Shown here: one piece after another, positions 1 to 10,530 of the stretch
Position numbering within the stretch: position 1 is the stretch's first letter
How the letters are laid out: every line of letters begins with the position of its first letter
From: Scilla litardierei
Lineage: Eukaryota > Streptophyta > Magnoliopsida > Asparagales > Asparagaceae
Assembly (NCBI GenBank): GCA_030789695.1
Contig: JAULAV010003348.1
Location: 173,962 to 237,961, forward strand
Length of the DNA: 64,000 nucleotides
Direction of reading: 5' to 3'
Translations under genes and position numbers: made by a program
Notes under the pieces: model-generated
Told to the model about the DNA's origin: nothing
Databases searched by the model: none
What the model saw: the letters and a program-made list of their open reading frames with translations, nothing else

Positions 1-539
1 AAAATGGGGTTTAAAGGCATCATGTTACGTTTAGTAATACCCAATAACTGTTGGCATGCAGCACAAGTCTTGCAATAATGAAATGTATCTTTAAACATAG
101 TTGGCCAATAAAAGCCACATTGCGAGATTTTTGCCACAGTTTTGTTCGCTGAAAAGTGTCCATCACATACTCCATAGTGACAAAATTGTATCACACTGGT
201 TATTTCATGATCAGGAATGCATCTCCTAACAATTTGGTCACTACAATATTTATATAAGTACGGATCATCAAAGAAGAAATATTTTACCTCGTACTTGAAC
301 CGTTTAAAGTCTTGAAGAGACCAAGTGTCAGGGGTCTTACCAGTTACCAGATAATTAACGATATCAGCATACCATGGAGAGGTGGAAACGCTAAAAAGAT
401 GCTCGTCGGTAAAGGAGTCCTTCAAAGGCACATCTGCTGAATCAAGGCCTACTGTCAATCGTGATAAGTGGTCAGTTACTAGATTCTCCACGCCTTTCTT
501 GTCCTTGATTGTGACATTGAACTCCTGCAACAATAAAAT
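1..539 (-). pseudogene. G1 integrase N-terminus (zinc-binding domain), partial
   Basis: Continues from RNase H in the same minus-strand frame. The linker contains the gypsy-typical stretch FNVTIKDKKGVENLVTDHLS. It is followed by the HHCC zinc finger, seen as H-X3-H around GVCDGHFSANK and CKTCAACQQ near positions 45-80. The D,D,E catalytic core lies to the left of the window. An in-frame TAG near 538-540, where the family normally has Trp, separates this part from RNase H. Integrase would insert the cDNA copy into nuclear DNA; this copy is not expected to be functional. Confidence 0.8.
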
Positions 540-2256
540 CTATCGTATCAATCGAGGCTTAGCATCTTTTTTAGACAATAAATATTTTAAAGCAGAGTGA
601 TCAATATATATCAAAATTGGTGATCCCAAAATATAGCTCCTGAATTTTTCCAACGCGAATACTACAGCCAGCAACTCCTTCTCTGTGGTTGTATAATTCC
701 TCTGAGCATCATTTAGTGTCTTGCTAGCGTAGTAAATCACTACTGGAACTTTGTCTTTTCTTTGGCCTAGGACTGCACCAACTACGTAATTGCTTGCGTC
801 ACACATTATTTCAAATGGTAGGGACCAGTCTGGCACCTGCAAAATGGGAGCAGAAATCAGCAACTTCTTTAAAGTTTCAAAAGAAAGTTGACACTCAGGT
901 GTCCAAATAAAATCCACATTTAAAGTAAGTAAGTTGCAAAGAGGGCGAGATATAGCGCTAAAATCTTTGATGAACCGCCTATAAAATCCTGCATGTCCCA
1001 AAAATGATCGATGTCCTTCACGCATTTAGGACTTGGTAGCTTCTCAATTACTGCTACCTTGGCTCTGTCTACCTGTATACCATCTTTAGAAACCAGGTGA
1101 CCTAGGACAAGTCCCTCTGTGGTCATAAAATGACACTTCTCCCAATTCAATAGGAGGTTCTTTTCAATGCACCTGTCAAGAACAAGAGCCAAGTTAGCTA
1201 AACAATCATGAAAAGAGCTACCATATACTGAAAAATCATCCATAAATACCTCAGCAATTTTCTCAACCATATCATCAAAAATACTGAGCATGCATCGCTG
1301 AAAAGTAGCTGGAGCATTACATAAACAAACGGCATTCTTTTAAATGCAAAAGTACTAAAGGGACAGGTAAAAGTAGTCTTTTCCTGGTCCTCAGGTGCAA
1401 TCTCAATTTGATAATAACCTGAATAACCGTCTAGAAAGCAATAGTACTCATGTCCAGCTACCCTCTCTAAAATTTGGTCAAGAAATGGAAGAGGGAAATG
1501 ATCTTTTCTAGTTCGGGAATTCAACTTTCTATAGTCTATGCACATCCTCCAACCTGTGGTGGCTCTAACTGGGATAAGTTCATTATTCTCATTTTTAACC
1601 ACAGTGAGGCCAGACTTTTTAGGAACAACCTGTGTAGGGCTAATCCACTTGCTGTCAGAAATAGGATATATAATGCCTGCATCCAATAATTTTAGTACCT
1701 CGCCTTTAACCACTTCTTTTAATGTTAGATTTAACCTACGTTGCATTTCTCTAGTGGGTTTGGCGTCATCCTCCAAATAAATGTGATGCATGCATACAAT
1801 AGGGCTTATACCTTTTATGTCAGCAATGGACCAACCAATAGCACCTCTATGTTTTCTCAGCACATCAAGTAAATAGCTTTCCTGTTCTAAAGAGAGTTTA
1901 GAAGATATTACCACAGGGAAGCTGTTTTCATTTCCTAGGAAGGCATACTTGAGATATTCAGGGAGTGGCTTTAATTCGGGCTTTGGATCCTCCACCTCTG
2001 ATGAAATTTGAATTGATGCATTAGGTGGCAAGGCCTCGAACCTAGGCTCCCATACCGCGTTAAGCTCCTTCACGTTCTCCTGCACAAAAGATATGTCATC
2101 AGAATCACCAATAAAAGTCTCAACAATAGAAGCATCATCACAAAATTCAGAACAAATATAATCATCCACCAACGAATCAATCATATGCACCCTCTCAATC
2201 TCATCATCCACATGTGGCAACTTGCAAGTATTAAAAATATTCAAGTCCAAAGTCAT
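540..2256 (-). pseudogene. G1 reverse transcriptase and RNase H (pol), broken
   Basis: The first part (2256-1340) has a spacer, then RT blocks such as WRMCIDYRKLNSRTRKDHFP and FLDGYSGYYQIEIAPEDQ. The frame shifts near 1340, just before the palm motif. The next frame (1291 leftwards) holds the catalytic FMDD box in AEVFMDDFSVYGSSF and VLGHLVSKDGIQVD. A second frameshift near 1015 leads into the RNase H part, with FEIMCDASNYVVGAVLGQ and TTTEKELLAVVFALEKFRSY. The order and motifs are those of Athila/Tat pol. Two frameshifts and a terminal nonsense codon make it a pseudogene. Confidence 0.9.
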
Positions 2257-3186
2257 ATTGCCAAAAGTAATTTTCAGTTGACCATCCCTGCAATTTATTA
2301 AAGCATTGCATGTCGCTAGGAATGGTCTACCTAGAATGATGGGAGTAGCATTGGCAATTTGGGGTCATTGGATGTCTAGAACTATAAAGTCCGCGGGGTA
2401 GTAAAATTTGTCCACCTGAACGAGGACATCCTCAATGCATCCCTTTGGAACTTTAATAGATTTATCAGCTAGTTGCAATATAACAGATGTAGGCTTTAGC
2501 TGTCCTAACCCAAGCTGCACAAAAATAGGATATGGCAATATTTTGACACTAGAACCTAAATCCAATAAAGCATTTCCAATCTTTTTAGTGCCAATGGTGC
2601 AAGTGATGGTGGGTGATCCAGGGTCTCTAAATTTAGGTGGTGTATTTTGTTGCACAATAGAGCTAACCTGTTCAGTCAAGAATGCTTTCTTTTTCACATT
2701 TAGTTTTCTTTTAACAGTGCACAAATCTTTCAGAAATTTAGCATAGGCAGGTATTTGATTAATAGCATCAAGCAAAGGAATATTGATCTGGCACTTCTGA
2801 AAAATTTCACGAATCTCAGTTTGATACTTATCTTTGTTCTTCTGAAGTAGCCGATGAGGGTAGGGTGCTGCAGGTACATATGCTGCGGGTTTCTTCTCTT
2901 TAATGACGCTTTTGCTCACACCCACGTCCGTGCTCTCTTCCTGCACCTCCTCTTGTTCTTTAATTCCCTCTTCTTGGATCTGAATTCCATCTTCTTGCTC
3001 AGCTTCTCTGCTCGGTGGGTCAGGCTTCTGAATCTCTTTTCCACTCCTCAAAGTGGACACCGCTTGGAAAGGCTTCATATTATTTCCTGCAGAAGACGAT
3101 GAGCCCATATTAGGATTTGGAATTGACTGAGATGGAAGCTTACCTTTTTCTAATGTCGCTGTAAGCCTCGCCAAGCTCTCGCTCAT
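2257..3186 (-). pseudogene. G1 aspartic protease region
   Basis: Starts directly after the gag stop codon, in the same frame. The N-terminal half is a charged linker rich in Glu and Gln, then the Athila-type segment DAINQIPAYAKFLKDL. The protease active-site loop reads ALLDLGSSVKILP, with Asp-Leu-Gly in place of the retroviral Asp-Thr-Gly, as is common in Athila. An in-frame TGA at 2365-2367 interrupts the protein; the conserved IILGRPFLAT flap-side motif follows it in the same frame near 2320. The enzyme would cleave the Gag-Pol precursor. Confidence 0.85.
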
Positions 3187-4478
3187 CTACTGATTCTGAA
3201 TCTGCTGAGCCTGAAATTGAGCCTGCTGCTGCTGCATCTGAGCTTGTTGCAATTGGATAAGCTGCTGAAGCGCATCGCCAAATGGTTGCATCTGCTGTTG
3301 TTGCATCGGTTCATGGTCCCTCCTTTGGTTCCCACCTTGATAGTTGTTGCTGTTGTATTGAGGTTGTCGGAACTGAGGGGGAGCCTGCTGCTGCTGAGTC
3401 TGCATATTGGGGCCCCAGTTTAAGTTTGGATTGTTGCGCCACCCCTTGTTGAAGTTCTGGTAATTCGAAGACACTTGATTCACCCCCGTAGGATTTCCAA
3501 GCATGCTCTTCAAGGCTGGAAGTGTGGGGCATGCACTGGTGTCGTGGCCACTAACGTCGCAAAGTGCGCAAGTCTGCTCTATCTCAACCGCCTTGCCTCT
3601 TTCAAATTCATGGCATGAAGCTTGTTTGAGATCATGGCCTCCATCTTTGCCTCCAACACATCCTCTTGCTTCAAATTGAATACCACTCCTCGTGTGGGCT
3701 GGGATGGTGCAGAGTGGCCTCCTCTCTCGTAGTCTGAAGTAGTGTCCCATGTCTGCGCATTTTCTGCTATCTCCTCCAGGTACATCCAAGCTTCGTCTGG
3801 CTCTTTATCAAAGAATCCTCCATTGCACATCATCTCTACAAATTGCTTCATTTGCGGCTGCAGTCCATCGTAGAAGAAGCCAATAATCCTGCTTTTGTCG
3901 AAGCCATTGTGCGGACATGCGAGCAGCAACTCATTGAACCTTTCAAATGCCTGATAGAATGTTTCCTCGCTTTTCTGGGCAAAGTTCATAATCTGCCGCT
4001 TCAGTCCCTGTGTCTTGTGAATAGGAAAAAACTTCTTTAGAAATTCAGCCTGCAAATCAATCCATGTAGTAATAGAGCGTGATGGCAATGCATTCAACCA
4101 ATTTTTAGCTTTGTCTTTTAATGAAAATGGGAACAGTTTAAGATATATCGTGTCCTCTCTAGTTTTCCCATCAAAGCATGTCAAGCAAACCTCCTCAAAT
4201 CCTTTAATATGGAGATATGGATTTTCCTTGTCTAACCCATGAAAGGTGGGTAAGAGTTGGATCACCACAGGTTTAAAATTGAAAGAATTTGCATCGGCAG
4301 GTAAAACAAAGCATGAAGCAGTGCTAGTCCTAGTGGGTCGAAGTAAATCTTTTAAAGTTCTAGGCACTCCAGGTTGCACATTATTTTCGTTGTTGTTGCT
4401 AAAATTTTCATCCATATTATTATTAGCCATATCAAAACGTCGAGTCAACCTATGTGTCCTAGGAGTCCTATGACACAT
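3187..4478 (-). pseudogene. G1 gag (capsid and nucleocapsid), frameshifted
   Basis: The capsid region matches the plant retrotransposon gag fold, with AKNWLNALPSRSITTWIDLQ and FLKKFFPIHKTQGLKRQI at roughly residues 130-170. The frame shifts near 3590; the new frame carries the zinc knuckle CALCDVSGHDTSAC (CX2CX4HX4C), followed by Gln-rich low complexity. An in-frame TAG at 3187-3189 separates it from the protease part and probably replaced a Gln codon of the poly-Gln tract. Gag would form the virus-like particle in the cytoplasm. The start at 4478 is the first Met of the frame; a Met at about 4430 (MANNNMDENF) is an equally good start. Confidence 0.88.
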
Positions 4479-4591
4479 AAACTAGCACAAATATTTTTTA
4501 TATAAAAGCAAACAAAAGTTTATATACAATAAAGTGGAAAGATCTCACCGAAGGTCTTCTGAATGAAATAAACCGCAGTAACAAACTGTTC

Positions 4592-4609
4592 TCCCCGGCA
4601 ACGGTGCCA
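4592..4609 (-). other. G1 primer binding site, Asp-tRNA type
   Basis: On the minus strand the sequence is TGGCACCGTTGCCGGGGA. It matches the 3' end of plant tRNA-Asp with one change (TGGCGCC expected). This is the site used by Athila-type elements. It fixes the LTR edge at 4616, after a short AGTTTT-type spacer. Confidence 0.85.
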
Positions 4610-4929
4610 AAAACTTGGTGGGCTCCGAAAGGTGCTTCTCTCAAGCGCAAGAGTCCGTTCAAGTAGTAAAATCTGGGAGTCCAGATGTCAAATCCTCGGG
4701 AGAAATCTGTTGAAACCACAAGCTTAAATCAAATAGAAAGTCTACGTAGAGAAACTAAACACGTTAATAATGAAAGTGATGATGGTGTGAAAGTGTGTCG
4801 TGAATACGTAATCAAAGCGAACAACGAAAGAGTCGTGTATGAAAATATATGAGAAACATGCACATGATATGGGTTCGTTAGGATCAGTGATTCGTGTATT
4901 TTGGTTGGTTAAATATAACTCAACAAATC

Positions 4930-5100
4930 CTCCTTTTGGGAGCGATTCATCGGAAAATACCCTTTTGGGGGTTCAAGCACAATTTGAATAAAAACGTCGC
5001 TAAAACTATAGTTCTACGAATATGGTATGAAGCTCTCTTTTGGAGAGATCAAATCTCACCCTTTTGGGGTGATCATCAACGTATTCGCTTCTTTTGGAAG
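4930..5100. repeat. Five hairpins with a constant TTTTG loop
   Basis: Five short perfect hairpins lie in series, each with loop TTTTG on the plus strand (CAAAA in the minus-strand transcript). Stems are CTCC/GGAG at 4930, ACCC/GGGT at 4959 (loop TTTTGG), CTCTC/GAGAG at 5033, TCACCC/GGGTGA at 5056 and CTTC/GAAG at 5088. The stems differ in sequence while pairing is kept. The block lies downstream of the presumed TATA box, so it would be in the element's RNA. Confidence 0.75.
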
Positions 5101-5539
5101 ACGAAAAGAGGATTAAATAGCAAAAACATACAATTTTAGCGACTTTTACGATGAAGAACAACAATGTTCAACCTAAATAACACGAATCACATCCCCTAAC
5201 TACTCCATATCATGCACAACAGAGATTTAGCTACGCATCATGCAAAAATAAACAACTTTCATAGCAAAATACATCAAGTTTATAGCAAAATACGCTAGAA
5301 AGCACCAAAATACGGGGTTTGAGTTAAAGGAAATATCACCAAATCTCCAAGTTTCGACTTCAAACTCTCTGGAAATAATAATAAAAGCCTCTGGAATTTT
5401 ACAGAATTTTTCAGGAAGAAGATACGGCTCCTAAGTGCTCCAATACGCCAATTATATGCCCAAAACCCTAGAAATACGCTTAAATAATAGCATTGCGGGT
5501 TTATTGGGCTTAACGGGTTCAAAATCTGCACCCGCTTCA

Positions 5540-6070
5540 CGCCCGAACGCATCTGAGCCGCACATCTCAACCGGATCAAACCACGGCCGCTCGATCAAGC
5601 GGGATTTAACACGGAGCTGCTACGTGTTCTTTAATGTTCGTGCCAAACCCGCATCCGCATCCGAACCAAACTCGGAGTTTATTTCGACCGTTCGATCACG
5701 CATCAAGGCCACACAACGGGCCACGTCACCTGCTCTGCGAGTTTGAATGCGAGAGATCTCGCGGCCGTAGGATCTTCATCCGTCGGTCACGATCTGGCCA
5801 CGTCGCCCAGACATGATGCGCTCGTTGAGTTCGAGCGGGTGAAGTAGTGGCCGTTGGATCTTGCAACGACGATCACGATCTCTCCGCGTCTTCGTAATCT
5901 GATGGCCAATCGTGGCCGTTCGATCTGTGATCGATGGCCACGATCTCTGCTGCCCGCTCGCGTACGCGTACGGTCTTGAATCGATAGCAGCCGTTGGATG
6001 GAGCAGCGGTCGGCGTAGATGCAGCCATGTGTCGAGCGCTGATTGGTCGGCGACCGTATTTCTCGTATTT
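5540..6070 (-). repeat. G1 U3 motif cluster, GGCCGTTNGATC-like
   Basis: Upstream (on the minus strand) of the TATA-like box the LTR is GC-rich. It holds many variants of GGCCGTTSGATC and its complement, for example GGCCGCTCGATC near 5585, GGCCGTAGGATC near 5763, GGCCGTTGGATC near 5850 and GGCCGTTCGATC near 5914, with CACGATCT copies in between. It is looser than the palindrome arrays of the other elements. Confidence 0.5.
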
Positions 6071-6182
6071 TGAGCGTATTTCTCCAATTAATTGGTATTC
6101 TGCATTCAAAAATTCATAGTAATTAGTACAGATCTCAGAAAAATACAAATAAATAGTCGTTGGAGTCGTGAGATCGAGACCA

Positions 6183-6519
6183 AGCTAGGAAAAATATAAA
6201 AAGTGCAGAAATGTGTCATTAAATGCTGTTTTGTGCTCAAATAGTGTGTTTTCTCTAATAAATAAATGTGTAGAAAATACGTATGAATTAGAGAACAATG
6301 TAGCATCACATGAGCACAAAATAGGGCTAAATGGGGGGTTAAATATGTAATATTGAACCCAAATCAAAGGGGCTCCTGCTGGGCACCATCGGGCTCGAGT
6401 ACATAGGTAGTTGGAAAGATGAGATCCATCTCTGGTCTCCACGCCCCACATGCAGGTCCAATGTGGGTCCGAGCAGGGCTCGAAAGCACCATGTCATCAG
6501 CTGAAAATGCACCCGGTAG
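6183..6519. other. Non-coding stretch between G1 LTR and G2 accessory ORF
   Basis: AT-rich sequence with short open frames only. On the minus strand a TTTAACCCCCC tract and TAGCCCTATTTTGTGCTC near 6310-6345 resemble the start of Athila-type LTRs, so the true outer edge of the G1 LTR may lie here. No gene is supported. Confidence 0.4.
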
Positions 6520-7558
6520 CTAACCCCAGTGGCACTGTTCGTGAGGACGCAGCATTCTTATACGGGCCATAACATCTATAGATAATGAGGTGGGGCCCGT
6601 AGAATGAAGCAAGCTAGCAGGAAGCTCAGTCCCGCACATGGGAGCTAGCAAATTGATCAGACTGCCACAATAGATCACCGTCCTGGCGGTGACAGATGAA
6701 ACAATGCGATCGAGATACCAGCTAGCTATATCAATAGAAATGATAGGGACTAAGATGTCCACGGTGCCCTCAAATGCTCTCTCTCTCTCACGTCATCGTG
6801 TAGAGCATGTAAATCTCAGGTGTAGACATCGTCCTAGACTCATACCTCGTCAGAATGGTGGTCACCAAAAGGCGCTGAGCAATCCGTAGGCAAGGGTGGA
6901 CGATAGAGGAGGCATTGGCCCGGCTAGGGTCAAAGGAAAGAGGGGATCCAGTGATCAAGGTCCAGAATGTGTGGATATCAAAGGAAGCAGGGGTGTGGTG
7001 CATGTGACCATATGCTCGGTTGGGGTCGGGGACAGGGGGCCAATGGAAGTAGGCACAGAGCATATCGAGAGTGATCTCACACTCCTGATCCATCAAGCAA
7101 AAGATGCACCCCCTAGGAGTCATACGAATAGAACTCATGACCTCTAGGGTCGGTCGGACATAGGTGTCCATCGACACCGACAGAAAGTCACGCCACCCCA
7201 CATTGTCGTACAACTGGAGTAGCCCCTGAAGTACCCCTAGGCACTCAAGGTCATCTATATGTGCGAACCTAGAGGGTACGATCGAACGCTGGGAGAGCCT
7301 CTCAAATTTGACGCGGTGTGCGTCATCTCTGAAGGTGATCCTAAACGTGTCGATCATCGTGGCGGGCTGTGCTGGTGGGGCTGGAATGGGTGAAGTGGGT
7401 GTCGGGAGTATGGCAGGTGGATCGCTAGGAGGCGGGGAGTCCGCTCTAGAGGAAGAGGGACCGGGTTCGTCGGACCGCTTCTGCTTAGAAGCGGGCTGCC
7501 GCACACGAGACCTAGTGCGTGGGGGCATCGTGGTGCCGTGAAACGTGCAGATAATCAT
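6520..7558 (-). pseudogene. G2 accessory ORF, ATHILA ORF-1 / plant transposon protein-like, frameshifted
   Basis: The main frame runs from 7558 to 6788 (256 codons). After a Pro/Ser-rich N-terminus with basic residues (RTRSRVRQPASKQKR) comes a globular domain: RSIVPSRFAHIDDLECLGVL, GWRDFLSVSMDTYVRPTLEV and FCLMDQECEITLDMLCAYFH. This order (RF...L..LG, GW..., Y..LTLEF-like, then a beta segment and LTL-like helix) is that of ATHILA ORF-1 and related plant-transposon proteins. The frame breaks in a (GA)n tract at 6778-6790 and continues in another frame to 6520 (ASWYLDRIVSSVTARTVIYC). No signal peptide or clear membrane segment is seen, so an envelope role is not supported. Upstream are an intron-like leader, a TATA box and a palindrome array. 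Confidence 0.65.
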
Positions 7559-8048
7559 AATGTTCTCAAAATAAAATAGGGAACGAGTGTACCATGCCCG
7601 ATGCGACTCCTCGTAAGCAACCTGAACGAGAGACGTCTCCCCTGCAGTTCCAAATCAACGAAGGATCTCCCCCATTCTACCCTTAAGTACACAAACAATA
7701 GATTAGCAATGAATATCACAAAATCGAGGGGTTGATCAAGAGAAATAGGCGTAAATAGGGTTCAATTTGGAATTGGGGTTGGGTTGGGCTTACGAAATGG
7801 GAAGAAGGAGAAAAGGTCGATTTTCGTCTTGGAGAACCGGCGATCGCTGGCGGGCGACGAGAGGTGCGGCGGCGGAGGGTGCTCCGGTGATGGGGGTGGT
7901 TGCGCCACTCGAGCGAGTCGCCGGTGGATCAGTCGAGTGGAGGAGAGCTTCGGACGAGTCAGGGGAGAGAGGGGGGGATTTGGGAGATTTGGGGATTTTA
8001 ATCCCGAGCTGTCGATTTTGAATTTTATAGTGTTAAGTCAGTTTGAGT
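7559..8048 (-). promoter_or_regulatory. Leader of the G2 accessory ORF with TATA box and possible intron
   Basis: On the minus strand TATAAAA occurs at 8023-8029, just downstream of the palindrome array and about 470 bases before the accessory ORF. Between them a possible leader intron runs from a GTAAGC donor (7793) to a CTGCAG acceptor (7642). No primer binding site is present near 7560-7640, so this is not a 5' LTR. It reads as an internal promoter and 5' leader. The intron is inferred from splice-site resemblance only. Confidence 0.45.
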
Positions 8049-8352
8049 CACTCGGCCGAGTGACAATTATCACTCAGCCGAGTCGCAATTAAAAACAGAG
8101 TTGGGTTTTTTTGATTATCTGTTACAGGCTCCTACTCGACCGAGTAGGAATAGTCGGTCGAGTGAGCTAAGCTGCTCGGCCGAGTGAACAGGCCACACCG
8201 AGCAATTAAAGAGCTTATAGTGTCAAATTCACTCGGCCGAGTGACAAATATAATTTCCAGAGAGGGGGTTTCGAGACTTTCTTGTACATTACCCTACTCG
8301 GCCAAGTAGGGTCTTCACTCGGCCGAGTGAACAAAGGTACTCGACCGAGTGG
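8049..8352. repeat. G2 internal palindrome array, core ACTCGGCCGAGT
   Basis: At least eight copies or variants of the self-complementary motif CACTCGGCCGAGTG are seen, for example at 8050, 8190, 8230 and 8318. Variants include ACTCGACCGAGT, ACTCAGCCGAGT and ACTCGGCCAAGT, plus half sites. The same core fills the 5' LTR of G2 at 51689-51966, which ties this internal region to the same element. Confidence 0.85.
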
Positions 8353-8777
8353 GCTGCTCTTATCAGCTCCAGACTCTCTGTTTTGTGACGCTTTCTGTTT
8401 CTTCTTCTCCCGTCAGTTTCTTCATTCCTTTGGCAGTTAAGCGCATCCCTGGAGTCCTCTCCGTTGCCATGGTTATCCTCCATTCATGTGGACTAATATC
8501 ATCTTCTTCCTGAAATGAAAAACGTAGCCCGTTGTCAGATTCTTCCTAGACTCTTGACTCTATAAAATAATAAAGAACTAAAACAAAAATGAAAGTAAAA
8601 TTCAACTAAAAACTTAGATAGAACCGTCGGGTTGCCTCCCAACAAGTGCTCGTTTAAGGTCTTGAGCTCGACCCCTTAAGATTTAGCGTTTAACACATGA
8701 TGTTCGGTGCATAGGAGATGCGCATGTCAAATTTTGTGGGACGGCCTTGAGGGTTCAGATGTAGCACTAGCTCTTAG
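8353..8777 (-). other. G2 non-coding segment downstream of gag-protease
   Basis: No coding potential was found apart from small chance frames. CGGGTTGCCTCCCAACAAG at 8628-8646 (minus strand CTTGTTGGGAGGCAACCCG) is a sequence typically found after the last large ORF of Athila/Tat elements. The segment ends at the C1 insertion; its last bases CTTAG (8773-8777) are the left copy of the C1 target site. Confidence 0.6.
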
Positions 8778-9201
8778 TGTTGAATATTGGACTCCCCGGA
8801 TTTGGTTTTGGATGATGAGCAAACATAAATAATTCATGAACTAACATTTGTGAGCGCAGTATTGGAGATCGTCGCCAAATTCACGAGAACAATCAAAGCG
8901 ACATCTCAACACTTCTCAAAGCTCGTATTCATGCCTAAAGCTTCGCTGAAGCTCTTGCGCCGTTTTGGAAGTTATGAAGAATTAATCGAAGCTCTCGACG
9001 ACCGTTCTTTAAGGTTTTATTTATAGTCTTTTAGCTTCGATCTATAGAATGTTAAGCCTTGAGTATATCTTACGATTCTATCTTCATAACGCTCATATCG
9101 TAGCTCTGGGATCTTAGTATAAGTTCATTCTAACTTCCTCGAAGCGTCGCGCTTCGATTCGGACTTGTTTATGCATGTTAGTTGGTACAAGAAGAAGTAC
9201 T

Positions 9202-9716
9202 GACCGACTAGATGGTGATCTAGTCGGTCAGCAACTCTTCTTGGACCGACTAGTTTGCTTCCTTAGTTTCTTGCACTTTACTGTTTACAGTTAGTCGGTC
9301 TACGTTGACTCACCGACCGACTAGTTTGTGAACTAGTCGGTCAGTGATGCTTCTTTGACCGACTAGTTATGACTTACTGTTCATACTAAATTTCTCCTAA
9401 GCTACTGTTTATCGTTAGTCGGTCTAAGAACGTTTGGTGACCGACTAGTTGACAATCTAGTCGGTCAACTTTTGTTCTTGGACCGACTAAGTCAATTTGT
9501 ATTCAGACTATTTCACTTTGCCTCTTAGTCGGTCTACGTTCACTGACTGACCGACTAGTTGTGAAACTAGTCGGTCAGAATGTCTTCTTGGACCGACTAG
9601 ATTTCTAGGTCTGAATTTCTATCTCTTCTCAGTTCCTCACTTAGTCGGTCCATGTTGTTTGACTGACCGACTAGTTGATGAACTAGTCGGTCAGTGGTTG
9701 TTCTCTGACCGACTAG
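9202..9716. repeat. C1 5' LTR palindrome array, TAGTCGGTC in alternating orientation
   Basis: The 9-mer TAGTCGGTC and its complement GACCGACTA alternate strictly along the block. Four full units of four sites are seen, plus a partial one at the start. In each unit an inner hairpin (GACCGACTAG, 8-9 base loop, CTAGTCGGTC) is enclosed by an outer pair, making an imperfect inverted repeat of about 75 bp. Spacers also pair partly. The block ends 55 bases before the TATA box. Confidence 0.93.
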
Positions 9717-9770
9717 TTTCCTCAGTTTTCTATCCGTTGGGAATTGACCTAACTTGTTTTTATGGGACCC

Positions 9771-9778
9771 TATAAATA
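9771..9778 (+). promoter_or_regulatory. C1 5' LTR TATA box
   Basis: TATAAATA follows the palindrome array. It would drive the gag-pol transcript from the LTR. The right LTR has the same box at 20526-20533. Confidence 0.8.
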
Positions 9779-10530
9779 CGAACCTAGGTCATTACTTTCT
9801 AGGTTAGAGCTGCCATTAAGAGATTCATTGAGATAGAAAGAGATAGCCATTCTCACTCATTTCCAAAGCTCTCTTCCTCACAAGAAACCCATTCTCTCAC
9901 TTTCTAGATCTAGAATCCATATTGAGGGAAGCTTGTTCTTGGTGAGCTCTTCAAGCTCTAGCTTGAATCAAGTCTCCAAATCTCTCCTAGGCACCTATTG
10001 CTGGTCATTTCCTTGGTGCTAGGTCTTGGTGACTTCATCTTCCTCAAATCCTTCCTTTCACCTATTTGGTAAGAAAAACTCAAGGTATAGGATTTTGTGG
10101 TAAGATTGTTTATTTCATTATAAACTTATTTATCTTGTTTATTGATTCTCTCGGTTGTGAGAGAAGGTTGTGATCCCGGGTTGTGGGATTCACTATTGCC
10201 ATTGCATGTATGATTTGATCTTGTGAAGGTTTTTCACAAGATATCATAGTGGAAATCTTGGGTTAGGGTTTCTAACCTAAGTATCCGTAGGGGATCCGGG
10301 TGGTTGGGACGTAGGATCACCGGGAACAAGTCGGGGAGACTTGGGTGGATCCGAACCCATTAACATCTCTTGTTAGCATTGTTAATTTTGTTGTTGTCAT
10401 TCAATTTAAGCTTCCGAAAATTGTTTTGGTAGTTGTTTGCACTATAATTTGGAATTATACTCCTTGTTATTTTTAAAGTACTATTCACCCCCCTCTAGTA
10501 CTTGTGCAGTAGCTTGTAGGGAATTACATT

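Larger units (their letters stand above)
1..6182 (-). mobile_element. G1: Athila-like Ty3/gypsy retrotransposon, 3' end off window
   Basis: Reading right to left there is an LTR, an Asp-tRNA-type primer site, gag with a CCHC knuckle, protease, reverse transcriptase, RNase H and the zinc finger of integrase, in the Ty3/gypsy order. The element leaves the window at base 1, so the integrase core, 3' LTR and target duplication are unseen. The coding region has several frameshifts and stops, so it cannot produce a full polyprotein. Its orientation and position next to the accessory ORF of G2 suggest that it inserted into the 3' part of G2. The right edge at 6182 is a guess based on TGGT/ACCA ends; it could lie as far right as about 6350. 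Confidence 0.85.
4616..6182 (-). repeat. G1 5' LTR
   Basis: The minus-strand 3' end (ACCA) lies 6 bases from the primer site. A TATA-like ATATAAT occurs at 5451-5457 on the minus strand, so U3 is on the right and the transcribed R-U5 on the left. The outer edge is placed at 6182 because TGGTCTCG there forms TGGT/ACCA inverted ends, but no second LTR is in the window to confirm it. The LTR holds two structured zones, annotated separately. Confidence 0.55.
8778..10528 (+). repeat. C1 5' LTR
   Basis: Starts TGTTGAATATTGG and ends GGAATTACA, two bases before the primer site. It contains a large palindrome array (9202-9716) and a TATA box (9771-9778). Small hairpins also occur before the array, such as AGCTTC/GAAGCT near 8938 and CGAAGCG/CGCTTCG near 9143. 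Confidence 0.95.

Noticed and set aside
4592..4609. tRNA-like sequences at LTR borders (also 10531, 37341, 43782, 50522)
   Set aside because: Only the 12-18 bases complementary to tRNA 3' ends are present; they are primer binding sites, not tRNA genes.
7559..8570. 5' LTR of a separate element, suggested by palindromes and TATA box
   Set aside because: No primer binding site follows, no matching LTR end is seen, and the post-ORF GTTGGGAGGCAACCCG sequence lies directly upstream; it fits an internal region of G2 better.
9202..9716. Evenly spaced short repeats that look like a CRISPR array
   Set aside because: Repeats alternate in orientation, spacers are partly complementary, and the block sits inside both LTRs of a plant retrotransposon.
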